Source: Sagittula sp048553715
GTDB lineage: Bacteria; Pseudomonadota; Alphaproteobacteria; Rhodobacterales; Rhodobacteraceae
DNA length: 64,000 nt
Assembly: GCF_048553715.1 (NCBI RefSeq)
Contig: NZ_JBLZNC010000003.1
Span: 433,505-497,504 of the forward strand
Direction: 5' to 3'
The notes under the pieces are model-generated. The model was not told where the DNA came from. It did no database searches and was given only the letters and a program-made list of their open reading frames with translations. Position numbers and translations under genes: made by a program. Below are positions 43,939 to 53,145 of the stretch, piece by piece; positions within the stretch are counted from its first letter, which is position 1, and the number at the start of each line of letters is the position of its first letter.

Positions 43939-45528
43939 TTAACCATAATTTGCCAAGAGATCGTGTAGGTCGCTGAGAGTATTGGCCTCTTGGAGCGGTT
44001 TGTCCTTGCGCCAGCGGCTCATACGGGGAAACCGCAGGGCAATGCCGGATTTGTGGCGCGGGCTGGCCTGTATACCCTCAAAGGCGATTTCAAAGACATG
44101 TTCGGGTTTGACCTGCCGCACGGGCCCAAAACGTTGCAGGGTGTTGCGCCGCACCCAGCGTGTGATTTCGTCAAATTCCGCGTCGGTCAGGCCGGAATAG
44201 GCTTTGGTAAATGGCGTAAGGTCGTTGCCATCCCACACGGCAAAGGTGAAGTCGGTGAACAGATTGGCGCGACGGCCATGGCCTTGCTGCGCGTAGATCA
44301 TCACCGCATCGACGGTCATCGGATCAAGCTTCCATTTCCACCAGTCGCCTTTTTTACGCCCCGCAAGATAGGGCGCTGACAGCCGTTTCAGCATCACGCC
44401 CTCGGCCCGTTGGGCGCGGGCGGTGGAACGCTGCTCTGCCAGCTCTGACCAGCTGTCAAACGACAGTGCTTTCGACAACCGTACAGGCGAGTCCGGCGGC
44501 GCGTTTTCTAAAATGGTTTGAAGATGTTGGCGGCGTGTCTTCAACGGCTCATCGCGAATGTCACGGCCGTCAAATTCCAGCAGATCGTAGGCCAGCATGA
44601 CGACAGGGGCATCACGCAGCAGCTTTTTCGGCACGGTCTTTCGGGTGATGCGCGGTTGCAGATCGGCAAAGGGCAGCGGCCCGTCTTGCCATGCCAAAAG
44701 CTCGCCATCAAATACGCACCCCGTCGGCAGATGATCCGCCGCACGGGCAAATTCAGGGAAGCGATCGGTCAGCAGTTCCTCGCCGCGGGACCAAAGATGG
44801 TGCCCACCATCGCGCAAGATAAGCTGCCCGCGAATGCCATCCCATTTCCATTCCGCCTGCCAGTCTTGCGGGCGCCCCAGATCCTCGGGGCGGTCCTCTA
44901 GCTGGTAGGCAAGGTAGAACGGGTAGGGGCGCGACGCATCCGCCTGCGGGTCGGTGGTTTCGATCAACGCGTGATAGGTGGTGCTGTCCGGTGTCCAGTT
45001 GCCCATCAGCTTCAGCGCGAGCGATGCCTCGTCCTGACCGGTGGCCTGCGCCAGCGCGCGGGTCATCAGTTTGCGCGAAACTCCGATCCGGAAACCGCCT
45101 GTGACCAGCTTGGTGAACACCAGCCGCTCGCGCGTGTCCAACTGGTCCCAAGCATCCAGAACGGCGGCCCGGCGGTCTTCCAGCGGACGGCCCGCGATGG
45201 ATTTCAGTACATCAATCCAGTGGCTTAGCGGCAGGTCTGTCTCACGGCTCGGCGGTGGCAGAACCAAAGAGATCGTCTCGGCCAGATCGCCGACAATGGG
45301 ATAGCTTTCCTCGAACAGCCACAGCGGAATGCCGGCCTGCTCTGCGGCGAGGGTGCGCAGTTCGGTGGCGTTGATCGCACGTTTCGGCCTGCGGCCAGAG
45401 AACAGCGCGATGCACCACAGCTTGTCGTCATCGGGGGCTTCGCGAAAATATTCGGCCAATGCCTTGGTCTTGACCGTGGTCTTGGTGGTTTGGTCGAGCG
45501 CGGTGAAAAGACGTGTGAACTGCTTCAT
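43939..45528 (-). CDS. ATP-dependent DNA ligase (cisplatin-damage-response type)
   Basis: 529 residues. An N-terminal DNA-binding domain (ETDLPLSHWIDVLKSIAGR) precedes the nucleotidyltransferase core with the adenylated lysine in EWKWDGIRGQLI (KxDG, near 233) and motif GCVFDGELLAW. Motif V reads EGVMLKRLSAPYLAGRKKGD, with the OB-fold after it. It fits the bacterial ligases encoded with a metallo-beta-lactamase exonuclease in a DNA repair cassette. The exonuclease gene overlaps its start by 4 nt (ATGA), so the two are co-translated. The helicase and phosphoesterase usually in the same cassette are absent here. Confidence 0.92.
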   Translation of the reverse strand: MKQFTRLFTALDQTTKTTVKTKALAEYFREAPDDDKLWCIALFSGRRPKRAINATELRTLAAEQAGIPLWLFEESYPIVGDLAETISLVLPPPSRETDLPLSHWIDVLKSIAGRPLEDRRAAVLDAWDQLDTRERLVFTKLVTGGFRIGVSRKLMTRALAQATGQDEASLALKLMGNWTPDSTTYHALIETTDPQADASRPYPFYLAYQLEDRPEDLGRPQDWQAEWKWDGIRGQLILRDGGHHLWSRGEELLTDRFPEFARAADHLPTGCVFDGELLAWQDGPLPFADLQPRITRKTVPKKLLRDAPVVMLAYDLLEFDGRDIRDEPLKTRRQHLQTILENAPPDSPVRLSKALSFDSWSELAEQRSTARAQRAEGVMLKRLSAPYLAGRKKGDWWKWKLDPMTVDAVMIYAQQGHGRRANLFTDFTFAVWDGNDLTPFTKAYSGLTDAEFDEITRWVRRNTLQRFGPVRQVKPEHVFEIAFEGIQASPRHKSGIALRFPRMSRWRKDKPLQEANTLSDLHDLLANYG

Positions 45529-46523
45529 TCGCCAGCCCCGTCATCGTCGCCAAACTCGGTTTCCAGAACATGCGCGTCATACCCCTGATCGCGCAGCCAA
45601 CGAGCGAAGATATCCGTGTAGCCATGTGTGGCATAGATCGTTTCGGCACCGGTCTCGCGGATGGCGTCCTGAAGACCCGGCCAATCCGCATGATCCGACA
45701 GAACAAACCCGCGATCCATACCGCGCCGCCTGCGAATGCCACGTATCTGCATCCAGCCAGAGGCAAAGGCCGTCGATGGGTTGCGAAACCGGCGCACCCA
45801 TTGTCCACCAAGCGCAGAGGGCGGGGCCACCACCAAAGCCCCCTTGAGAGATTTTACATCCAGATCGGGCGTCACATGCTGTGTCTCGGGCAAGGCGTAA
45901 CCCTGTGTACGGAGGATATCGTTCGTCGCCTCAACAGCGCCGTGGGTCAGGATGGGGCCAATCGGATCAAGCAGGGACAGCAGCCGCTGCGCCTTGCCAA
46001 GCGAATAGGCCCCCAACAGGGCAGTTTTGCCTTCGTCGACACAGGTTTGCCACCAGGCGTTAATCTGCTGCGCCACGTCCCGCTGCGGGGCCCATGTGAA
46101 GACCGGCAGGCCAAAGGTGCATTCGGTGATAAAGCTGTGGCACCGTACAGGTTCGTACGGTTCGCAAAAGCCGTCGTCGGTGGTCTTGTAGTCGCCCGAC
46201 ACGACCCAGACACATCCGTCCACCTCGATGCGGATCTGGGCTGATCCCGGCAAATGTCCTGCGGGGTGAAAAGAAACGCGCGCGCCGCCAATTTGACGGA
46301 TCTCGCCGTAGGCGATCCCCTCTGCTGTGATATCCCCCAACCGGTGCCGCATGACAGGCAGCGCCGCATGGGTCGCAAGGTAACGGTTATGACCACTGCG
46401 GGCATGATCGGCGTGTCCATGGGTGATCAAAGCACGGTCCACCGGCCGCCAAGGGTCGACGTAGAAATCACCTGCAGGGCAATAGATGCCGTTCGGGGTA
46501 AAGGTCAGGACGGGGTCTGTCAT
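45525..46523 (-). CDS. Ligase-associated DNA exonuclease (metallo-beta-lactamase fold)
   Basis: 332 residues. The dizinc motif HxHxDH is present in LITHGHADHARSGH (near 35). Further ligands are in FHPAGHLPGSAQ (His, near 110) and VVSGDYKTTDDGF (Asp, near 135), with a beta-CASP-like C-terminal part ending in YATHGYTDIFARWL. The family (SNM1/artemis-related) trims DNA ends and is found fused or coupled to ATP-dependent ligases. The ATG at 46523 is proposed; one four codons earlier is possible. The gene is first in a two-gene operon with the ligase. Confidence 0.9.
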   Translation of the reverse strand: MTDPVLTFTPNGIYCPAGDFYVDPWRPVDRALITHGHADHARSGHNRYLATHAALPVMRHRLGDITAEGIAYGEIRQIGGARVSFHPAGHLPGSAQIRIEVDGCVWVVSGDYKTTDDGFCEPYEPVRCHSFITECTFGLPVFTWAPQRDVAQQINAWWQTCVDEGKTALLGAYSLGKAQRLLSLLDPIGPILTHGAVEATNDILRTQGYALPETQHVTPDLDVKSLKGALVVAPPSALGGQWVRRFRNPSTAFASGWMQIRGIRRRRGMDRGFVLSDHADWPGLQDAIRETGAETIYATHGYTDIFARWLRDQGYDAHVLETEFGDDDGAGE

Positions 46524-46568
46524 GCGGCACGACATAATGCGCCCGTCCCGCAGGGCGAGAGCGCGGCG

Positions 46569-47531
46569 CTAGGCGGTCAGCGATTGATCGCCACTGTTGG
46601 CGTCAAACAGGTCGACCATGCCCGCGAACACACGGTCGCGCGTGGCCGGGATTTCCATCATCAGCTCGTGTTCCCCCGCCGCGACCATCTCCAGCCGACC
46701 TTGCGGCCACCGGTCCATCCGGTCGCGAATACGCGTAACATCAACGATGCGTTCATTGGTTCCGGTGTAGCAGATGCAAGGAACGGGAGGAGAGGGTTGG
46801 CGGGCAAGGTGGCGTGTCTCGGCCAAGGCCTCATGCAGCCAGTTCAGCGACGGGCCGCCCAGTTGCAGCTCCGGATGGGCCATGACCTGACGGCGCATGT
46901 AATCCCACATCTCCGGATCGCGGGTCAATGTGTTGTCTGCAAAAGCACTTGCCGCGACATAGGGCATGGCACCCGTGCCCGGCGCAAACCGATGGCTCAT
47001 GCCAAGCGGTTTGGACAGACGCGACAGGGCCCAAGCTGCTGGACGCATCACATGCCCCAGACGTATGCCCCACATCGGCCCCGTAAATACCGCGGAGCGG
47101 ACATCCAGCCCGCCCATCAGCGCCCGTAGCCCGATACACCCGCCCATGGAATGGCCGATCAGGTGGCGCGGTCCGGGCACACCCAGTTCGTCCGCCGCAG
47201 CGACCAAAGCGGCCACGTCGGCTTGGTAGTCTTCGAAAACATCCACATGGCCGGTGCGTGGCTCATCGAGCATACGGCCCGCTAGCCCCTGACCGCGCCA
47301 GTCGATGGCCAGCGTGTCATAGCCTGCCTGTGCCAGAACGGCCGCCGCACGACCGTATTTTTCCACGTATTCGGTGCGGCCCGGAAACAGCAGAACAGTC
47401 CCCCGCGCGCCCTGTGACGGCGCATGCATCACGCGCAGCCGCAAGCCGTCTGACGCATCCACCCACCACGCACGCGTTTGTGCGGGGGCTTCGGCCAGAT
47501 CGGCAAAAAGGGGCGCGGGGGACAGGGTCAT
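46569..47531 (-). CDS. Alpha/beta hydrolase, lysophospholipase type
   Basis: 320-residue hydrolase with the serine-hydrolase elbow GHSMGG (near 128). The oxyanion region is VLLFPGRTEYVEKYGR (near 50), the Asp lies in the NERIVDVTRIRDRMD region and the His in the AAGEHELMMEIP part near the C-terminus. Serine, aspartate and histidine are all available. Family members (PldB type) hydrolyse lysophospholipids or monoglycerides; the substrate is not fixed. It shares one base with the SCP2 gene upstream, so the two form an operon. Confidence 0.85.
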   Translation of the reverse strand: MTLSPAPLFADLAEAPAQTRAWWVDASDGLRLRVMHAPSQGARGTVLLFPGRTEYVEKYGRAAAVLAQAGYDTLAIDWRGQGLAGRMLDEPRTGHVDVFEDYQADVAALVAAADELGVPGPRHLIGHSMGGCIGLRALMGGLDVRSAVFTGPMWGIRLGHVMRPAAWALSRLSKPLGMSHRFAPGTGAMPYVAASAFADNTLTRDPEMWDYMRRQVMAHPELQLGGPSLNWLHEALAETRHLARQPSPPVPCICYTGTNERIVDVTRIRDRMDRWPQGRLEMVAAGEHELMMEIPATRDRVFAGMVDLFDANSGDQSLTA

Positions 47532-47821
47532 CAGGACAGAACGCCGCCCAGAGCCATCGCCTTGGACATGTCGCCGTCGATGGTCAGCTTGCCGCCCATG
47601 AAGGCCGCGGTGGGGTTCAGATCACCGGACAGAATCGCCTCGAAGGTTTCCTGATCGGAGGTCAGTGTGACGTCGGTCTCTTCGTCGCCTGCGCGCACGT
47701 CGGAGCCGTCAATGACCAGCGCGCCTTCGCCTTCGATGACGAATTTGGCGGTGCCGTCAAAGGATTCACCGTTCATCTTGGATTGCAGGGCCGTTACCGC
47801 TGCGTTCACCACGTCGCTCAT
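47531..47821 (-). CDS. SCP2 sterol-binding domain protein
   Basis: 96 residues, a single SCP2 domain (KFVIEGEGALVIDGSDVRAG, DEETDVTLTSDQETFEAILS, then NPTAAFMGGKLTIDGDMSKA). This fold binds lipids or fatty acyl chains in a hydrophobic tunnel. Its stop adjoins the hydrolase gene start, so a joint lipid-related job is plausible but inferred. It is divergent from the TPR gene (72 nt between). Confidence 0.9.
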   Translation of the reverse strand: MSDVVNAAVTALQSKMNGESFDGTAKFVIEGEGALVIDGSDVRAGDEETDVTLTSDQETFEAILSGDLNPTAAFMGGKLTIDGDMSKAMALGGVLS

Positions 47822-47893
47822 TTGTCGCTCCTCACTTCTCTCTTAAACGTGCGCTGTTCATTTGCTGCACGGACGCTACAGTCATGACAGGTT

Positions 47894-48460
47894 ATGAGCA
47901 CCGGTGACATGAAATTCAAAAGTACCGTAGCGGCATTTATTGCCACAGTCATGATTTCCCTACCCGTCGGCGCGGTGGCGCAAGAACGGCTGGAACGGTT
48001 GATGTCCGAGCTGCAAAGCGCCGAGGACGACACCGCCGCCACTCGGCTGGAAAATCAGATCATCTCTGAATGGTCCAAGGCAGGATCGCCCGCGATGGAG
48101 CTGTTGCTCAAACGCGGACGCGACGCTTTAGAGGTGTCCGACACCGAAGCGGCGCTGGACCACTTTCAGGCGCTGACCGATCACGCGCCTGAGTTCGCCG
48201 AAGGCTGGCACGGGCTGGCCCTCGCCTATTTCGAGGCCGACCGGCTGGGCCCGTCGCTCGATGCGCTGGAACATGTGCTGGCGCTGAACCCGAACCATTT
48301 CGGGGCCTTGCGGGGCGTCGGCGCGATCTATGAACAATTGGGGCAAGAGGCGCTTGCCTATGAGGCCTATGAACGGGTACTGACCCTGCGACCGCACGAT
48401 CCGGACGTCATCGGCGCGCTGGAGCGGTTGGACGCAAACGTTAAAGGCGTGACGCTATAG
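47894..48460 (+). CDS. Secreted tetratricopeptide-repeat protein
   Basis: 188 residues (183 from an ATG at 47909). A signal peptide (FIATVMISLPVGAVAQ) precedes two to three TPRs, e.g. ALDHFQALTDHAPEFAEGWH and SLDALEHVLALNPNHFGALR. TPR proteins mediate protein-protein contacts; periplasmic location is inferred. It lies 23 nt upstream of the large helicase gene and may share its transcript. Specific partners unknown. Confidence 0.82.
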   Translation: MSTGDMKFKSTVAAFIATVMISLPVGAVAQERLERLMSELQSAEDDTAATRLENQIISEWSKAGSPAMELLLKRGRDALEVSDTEAALDHFQALTDHAPEFAEGWHGLALAYFEADRLGPSLDALEHVLALNPNHFGALRGVGAIYEQLGQEALAYEAYERVLTLRPHDPDVIGALERLDANVKGVTL

Positions 48461-48483
48461 CGGCGTTGCGCGGAGGCGCACCC

Positions 48484-51468
48484 ATGGCGCAAAGATCCCG
48501 CATCGCGGCCGTCTTAGGCCCGACGAACACCGGCAAGACGCACTACGCCATCGAGCGGATGCTGGGCTATCGCTCTGGCGTCATCGGGTTGCCGCTGCGG
48601 CTGTTGGCGCGCGAGGTCTACGACCGAATCGTTGCCGCGCGCGGGCCTTCGGTTGTGGCACTGGTCACCGGCGAAGAGCGGATCGTTCCACCGCGCGCCC
48701 AGTTCTGGGTCTGCACGGTCGAGGCGATGCCCGAAGGCATGGGGGCGGATTTCGTCGCCATCGACGAGATCCAGCTGTGTGCCGATCCAGAGCGCGGTCA
48801 TGTCTTCACCGACCGTTTGCTGCGCATGCGGGGCACCCATGAGACGCTGTTTCTGGGGGCCGATACGATGCGCAGCACCATCGCGCAGCTTGTCCCCGGG
48901 GTCGAGTTTGTGCGGCGCGAACGTATGTCGCAGCTTGTCTACACCGGCTCGAAAAAGATCAGCCGCTTGCAGGCGCGGACCGCCATCGTCGGGTTTTCCA
49001 TCGACAACGTCTATGCCATTGCCGAGCTGTTGAAGCGTCAAAAGGGCGGGGCCGCCGTGGTGATGGGGGCCTTGTCGCCCCGCACCCGCAATGCGCAGGT
49101 CGACCTCTATCAGAATGGCGAGGTCGATTATCTGGTGGCGACGGACGCCATCGGCATGGGGTTGAACCTCGACATCAACCATGTGGCCTTTTCCTCGCTG
49201 ACCAAATTTGATGGGCGGCGGATGCGCCCCCTGATGCCCAATGAGCTGGCGCAGATTGCCGGACGGGCAGGGCGCGGCATGTCCGATGGCACCTTTGGCG
49301 TCACAGGCGAGGCATCGCCGCTGGACGAAGACGTGGTCGAGGCCATCACGAACCATCAGTTTACCCCGCTGAAAAAGCTGCAATGGCGATCAGCAGAGCT
49401 GAATTTCGGGTCAATTGATGCATTGGAAAGGTCACTTGATGCACAGCCGACCCATGAATTGCTGACCAAAGCCCGCGAGGCCGATGACCTGCGCGCCCTG
49501 CGTGCCATGGCCTCAGAAGCGGAGGTGCGCGCCCGCGCGTCCTCTGTCGATTCTGTGCGCCTTCTGTGGGACACCTGCCGTATCCCCGATTTTCGTGGCA
49601 TCTCTCCGGCAGAGCACGCGGGCCTTTTGAGCACGATTTTCGGCCATTTGCATCAATCCGGTGCGATTCCCGATGATTTCATGGCCCGGCAGGTGAAACG
49701 AATAGATCGAACCGATGGCGACATTGATGCGTTGTCAAAACGGCTCGCCTATATTCGCACTTGGACCTATGTTGCACAGCGCAAAGGTTGGACACGCGAC
49801 GAAGAGCATTGGCGCGGGACGACTCGCGCTGTAGAAGACCGCTTGTCGGATGCATTGCATGACCGGCTGACACAAAGATTTGTAGACCGGCGGACCAGCG
49901 TCCTGCTTCGCCGGTTGAAACAGAAGGAGGCCCTCTTGGCCGAAGTAAACGATACTGGTGAAGTGACCGTCGAAGGTCACGTCGTGGGCAAGCTTGAAGG
50001 CTTCCGCTTCCGTCAGGATAAGGAAGCCCAGGGGCAGGAGGCCAAGACCCTGCGTCAGGCCTCGCTGCAGGCCTTGGCGCCGCATTTCCACCTGCGTGCG
50101 GACCGTTTCTACAACGCGCCCGATACCGAGATCGACTTTACCGAACAGGGTGGCCTCATGTGGGGCGATCAGGCGGTTGGCAAGCTGGCAAAAGGCGACG
50201 ACCCGCTCAAGCCGCGTGTTGTGGCCTTTGTCGATGACGAAGCCGGTGCCGATGTCGCGCAAAAAGTCGAACGCCGTTTGCAGCATTTCATGGACCGCAA
50301 GATCGCCGCTTTGTTCGAGCCGCTGATCAAGATGCGCGACGATGAAACGCTGACCGGGCTGGCACGTGGCTTTGCCTTCCGTATGGTCGAAGGCATGGGC
50401 ATTATTCCCCGCGCCGATGTGGCCGACGACGTGAAGGCACTGGATCAGGACGCCCGCGGCGCGCTGCGCAAACATGGCGTGCGCTTTGGCCAGTTTACGA
50501 TTTTCATGCCGCTGCTGCTGAAACCGGCACCAACCCGTCTGCGTCTGGTGCTGTGGTCACTGGCCAATGATCTGGACGAATTCCCCGAAGCCCCGCCGCC
50601 GGGTCTGGTGACGGTGCCGAACATGGCCGAAGTGCCCGCCCAGCACTATACTCTGTCGGGCTACCGCAAGGCCGGGGCGCGCGCCATCCGCATTGATATG
50701 CTGGAACGTCTGGCGGATATGCTGCGTGGCGAGGATTCGCGCGCAGGGTTCGAAGCCAAGGCAGATATGCTGTCGATCACCGGCATGACGCTGGAGCAGT
50801 TCGCCGACCTTATGGAGGGTCTCGGCTACCGCGCCGAAAAGGGCGAGCGCACAAAGGTCAAACCGGTGGATGCCGTTGTTCAGCCTGAGACCGGCGAACA
50901 GGTTGAAGGCGATGCCACTGTGGCAGGCGATGACACGCCGGTTATGGATGTAGCTGCGGAAACGCCCCCGACGCTGGAACCCGGCGCCTCTGACATTCCC
51001 GCGCCTGCGGATGTGGCCGAACCCGTGTCCAAGCTCGAGGATGCGGGCGAAGCACCCATCGCTGCCGAGCCTGCGCAGAACATGGATGCCGCGTCGAACG
51101 AAAACGCTGTGGCCGACACCCCTGCCGAAGAAATCCTGCCCGGTGACACCCCGGACGGTGCGGTCGCAGGGCCGGAAATGGAAACCTTCTATACCTTCAC
51201 ATGGGGTGGAAATCGCGGCGGAAACCGTGGTGGACAACGTCGTGGCGGTGGCAAACCGCGCCGTGACGCGCAAGACGGTGCAGGTCGTCGTGACGACCGT
51301 GGCGGCCCACGTGGAAAAGGCGGTCCCAAAGGGAAGGGGGGGCCGAAAGGCAAAGGTGGTCCCAAGGGCGGCAAATCTTTCGAGGCGCGTCCGCCGAAAA
51401 AGGACAAGCCGATCGATCCCGACAACCCCTTCGCAGCCGCGCTTATGGGTCTGAAGGACAAAAAGTAA
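48484..51468 (+). CDS. SUV3-like DEAD/DEAH RNA helicase with a Gly/Lys/Arg-rich tail
   Basis: 994 residues. The start at 48484 has GGAGG eight bases ahead. Motifs: Walker A ALGPTNTGKTHYA-like (VLGPTNTGKTHYAIERM), DEIQ (AIDEIQLC), SAT-like region, and motif VI QIAGRAGRGMSDGTFG near 260. A SUV3-C-like segment runs to ~780. Then come an acidic/Ala/Pro-rich linker and a tail (about 905-975) of repeated GGNRGG, RRGGG, GKGGPKG units, an RGG/KGG box that should bind RNA. The S4-domain gene follows after nine bases. Family role is RNA unwinding in decay or ribosome-related work; its target here is unknown. Confidence 0.88.
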   Translation: MAQRSRIAAVLGPTNTGKTHYAIERMLGYRSGVIGLPLRLLAREVYDRIVAARGPSVVALVTGEERIVPPRAQFWVCTVEAMPEGMGADFVAIDEIQLCADPERGHVFTDRLLRMRGTHETLFLGADTMRSTIAQLVPGVEFVRRERMSQLVYTGSKKISRLQARTAIVGFSIDNVYAIAELLKRQKGGAAVVMGALSPRTRNAQVDLYQNGEVDYLVATDAIGMGLNLDINHVAFSSLTKFDGRRMRPLMPNELAQIAGRAGRGMSDGTFGVTGEASPLDEDVVEAITNHQFTPLKKLQWRSAELNFGSIDALERSLDAQPTHELLTKAREADDLRALRAMASEAEVRARASSVDSVRLLWDTCRIPDFRGISPAEHAGLLSTIFGHLHQSGAIPDDFMARQVKRIDRTDGDIDALSKRLAYIRTWTYVAQRKGWTRDEEHWRGTTRAVEDRLSDALHDRLTQRFVDRRTSVLLRRLKQKEALLAEVNDTGEVTVEGHVVGKLEGFRFRQDKEAQGQEAKTLRQASLQALAPHFHLRADRFYNAPDTEIDFTEQGGLMWGDQAVGKLAKGDDPLKPRVVAFVDDEAGADVAQKVERRLQHFMDRKIAALFEPLIKMRDDETLTGLARGFAFRMVEGMGIIPRADVADDVKALDQDARGALRKHGVRFGQFTIFMPLLLKPAPTRLRLVLWSLANDLDEFPEAPPPGLVTVPNMAEVPAQHYTLSGYRKAGARAIRIDMLERLADMLRGEDSRAGFEAKADMLSITGMTLEQFADLMEGLGYRAEKGERTKVKPVDAVVQPETGEQVEGDATVAGDDTPVMDVAAETPPTLEPGASDIPAPADVAEPVSKLEDAGEAPIAAEPAQNMDAASNENAVADTPAEEILPGDTPDGAVAGPEMETFYTFTWGGNRGGNRGGQRRGGGKPRRDAQDGAGRRDDRGGPRGKGGPKGKGGPKGKGGPKGGKSFEARPPKKDKPIDPDNPFAAALMGLKDKK

Positions 51469-51477
51469 CCGTCGGCC

Positions 51478-51861
51478 ATGACCCCTACGGCAAAGATCCG
51501 CATCGACAAATGGCTTTGGCATGCGCGTTTCTTCAAGACGCGCAGCCTCGCCGCCAAGGTCGTGTCGGGCGGTTCCTGCCGGGTGAACGGGTTAAGCATC
51601 GCGAAACCGGCCTACGGGCTGGGGGCAGGCGATGTTGTGACCTTTCCGCAGGGGTGTGATGTGCGCGTGATAAAAATGCTCGCGCCGGGAGACCGGCGCG
51701 GCCCCGCCCCCGAGGCGCAGGCGCTTTACGAAGATCTTTCTCCGCCACAGCCGCGCGACAAAACGGACGTTCCGCCAATCGCCCGCCTCGAAGGCAATGC
51801 GCGTCCAACAAAGCGCGACAGGCGAAAACTCGAACTTGATCGCCGTCGGACGCTTGAATGA
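51478..51861 (+). CDS. RNA-binding S4-domain protein (HslR/Hsp15 type)
   Basis: 127 residues. The N-terminal S4 domain reads IRIDKWLWHARFFKTRSLAA with VSGGSCRVNGLSIAKPAYGL. A basic C-terminal tail (KRDRRKLELDRRR) follows. Related Hsp15 binds 50S subunits carrying stalled nascent chains. It lies nine bases behind the RNA helicase and probably belongs to its operon, which supports an RNA or ribosome-linked function. Length fits the family. Confidence 0.92.
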   Translation: MTPTAKIRIDKWLWHARFFKTRSLAAKVVSGGSCRVNGLSIAKPAYGLGAGDVVTFPQGCDVRVIKMLAPGDRRGPAPEAQALYEDLSPPQPRDKTDVPPIARLEGNARPTKRDRRKLELDRRRTLE

Positions 51862-51915
51862 TCGGGGCGTGTGTTCTAGCTAGACCGCTGACACCCGAGA
51901 GGAAGTGACGCTTCA

Positions 51916-52254
51916 ATGACCTATGTCGTGACTGATAACTGCATCGGCTGCAAATACACCGACTGCGTCGAAGTATGTCCTGTGGACTGCTTCTACGAAG
52001 GTGAAAACACGCTGGTGATCCACCCTGACGAATGCATCGACTGCGGCGTCTGTGAACCGGAATGCCCCGCAGATGCGATCCGCCCGGACACAGAGCCGGA
52101 GATGGAAAAATGGGTCGAGTTCAACCGGAAATACTCCGAGATGTGGCCGGTCATCATCACAAAGAAAGACCCGCTGCCTGAGGCCGAAGAACGCGATGGC
52201 GAAACCGGCAAGCTGGAGAAATACTTCTCCGAAGCACCGGGCGAGGGCGGTTGA
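51916..52254 (+). CDS. fdxA: Ferredoxin FdxA (7Fe, 3Fe-4S/4Fe-4S)
   Basis: 112 residues. Two cluster-binding stretches are seen: NCIGCKYTDCVEVCPVDCF at the start and DECIDCGVCEPECPADAI near 36-54. The altered first motif (C-x2-C replaced in part) fits a [3Fe-4S] plus [4Fe-4S] ferredoxin. The C-terminal ~50 residues (MEKWVEFNRKYSEMWPVIIT) are the usual FdxA extension. It precedes carD, a common Rhodobacterales order. Electron-transfer partner unknown. Confidence 0.95.
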   Translation: MTYVVTDNCIGCKYTDCVEVCPVDCFYEGENTLVIHPDECIDCGVCEPECPADAIRPDTEPEMEKWVEFNRKYSEMWPVIITKKDPLPEAEERDGETGKLEKYFSEAPGEGG

Positions 52255-52327
52255 TTCGCCACGGATTGCCCTGCGGGGCGCGTGCCAACGGCTAGCCTAT
52301 TGTAAAAGATACACAAAGTGATGATAT

Positions 52328-52354
52328 CGGGGCGCTACCACAAGCGCCCCGTTT
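52328..52354 (+). terminator. Terminator after fdxA
   Basis: 9-bp stem CGGGGCGCT / AGCGCCCCG with loop ACCACA, then TTT. It lies in the fdxA-carD gap; carD should therefore have its own promoter in 52355-52537, but no clear -35/-10 pair was found. Confidence 0.75.
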
Positions 52355-52537
52355 GTGTTATATGTGTGGTTCACATGATGACATGCTGCTCGGGGGATTG
52401 CCCCATAACGTGACCGGGGGCCAATAGATCGATGACGACACAGATCTGACCGGAAACCTGACGGGTTTTCGTGCATTTTTGCGTCTTATCGACCATTGGC
52501 TTGCAACTCAGCTGTCGGTGCTGCGAGGAAAGCCTAT

Positions 52538-53044
52538 ATGACCAAAGCGAAGAAGTCCGAATTCCGTCCTGATGATTACGTCGTCTATCCGGCCCATGGT
52601 GTCGGCCAGATCGTCTCGATCGAGGAGCAGGAGATCGCAGGCATCAGCCTGGAACTCTTCGTGATCTCCTTCGAGAAAGACAAAATGACGCTGCGTGTTC
52701 CCACACACAAGGCGACGGAAATCGGCATGCGCAGCCTCAGCTCGCCCGACGTGGTGGACGAAGCGATGCGCACCCTGAAAGGCAAAGCCAAGGTCAAGCG
52801 CGCCATGTGGTCCCGCCGCGCGCAGGAATACGAACAAAAGATCAATTCCGGTGATCTCATCGCGATTGCAGAGGTGGTCCGCGACCTGCACCGCGCCGAT
52901 GACCAGCGGGAACAATCCTACTCCGAGCGTCAGCTTTACGAGGCGGCTCTGGAACGTCTGACCCGCGAAATCGCCGCCGTCTCCGGGGACGAGGCCGCGG
53001 CAGCAAAACAAGTGGATGATGTGCTTGGCCTCCGCGCCGCCTGA
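52538..53044 (+). CDS. carD: CarD-family transcriptional regulator
   Basis: 168 residues from the ATG at 52538 (GAGGAAAG ahead). The RNA-polymerase-interacting domain reads FRPDDYVVYPAHGVGQIVSI with FEKDKMTLRVPTHKATEIGM. The helical DNA-binding part contains MWSRRAQEYEQKINSGDLIA and a conserved tryptophan (W86-like). CarD stabilises the RNA polymerase open complex and affects many housekeeping promoters, including rRNA genes. Length is typical. A terminator follows. Confidence 0.95.
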   Translation: MTKAKKSEFRPDDYVVYPAHGVGQIVSIEEQEIAGISLELFVISFEKDKMTLRVPTHKATEIGMRSLSSPDVVDEAMRTLKGKAKVKRAMWSRRAQEYEQKINSGDLIAIAEVVRDLHRADDQREQSYSERQLYEAALERLTREIAAVSGDEAAAAKQVDDVLGLRAA

Positions 53045-53065
53045 TCCACCACATTTGCCCGAACA

Positions 53066-53093
53066 AAACGGCGTCCCCTCGGGCGCCGTTTCT
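53066..53093 (+). terminator. Terminator after carD
   Basis: An 11-bp AAACGGCG-CCC / GGGCGCCGTTT stem with one bulged T, followed by TTTCT. It lies just after the carD stop. Confidence 0.8.
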
Positions 53094-53119
53094 CGTTTTC
53101 GAACCACGCAACAACCACC

Positions 53120-53145
53120 TTGGCTTTTTCTTGGTCAAAATACCT
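53120..53145 (+). repeat. Dispersed intergenic repeat, copy 2, with adjoining GC hairpin
   Basis: 26-bp TTGGCTTTTTCTTGGTCAAA + ATACCT, one base different from 26193-26218. Here it is followed at 53154-53170 by a 7-bp hairpin (CGGGGGC / GCCCCCG, loop AGC). It lies between the convergent carD and antiporter genes. Confidence 0.65.
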
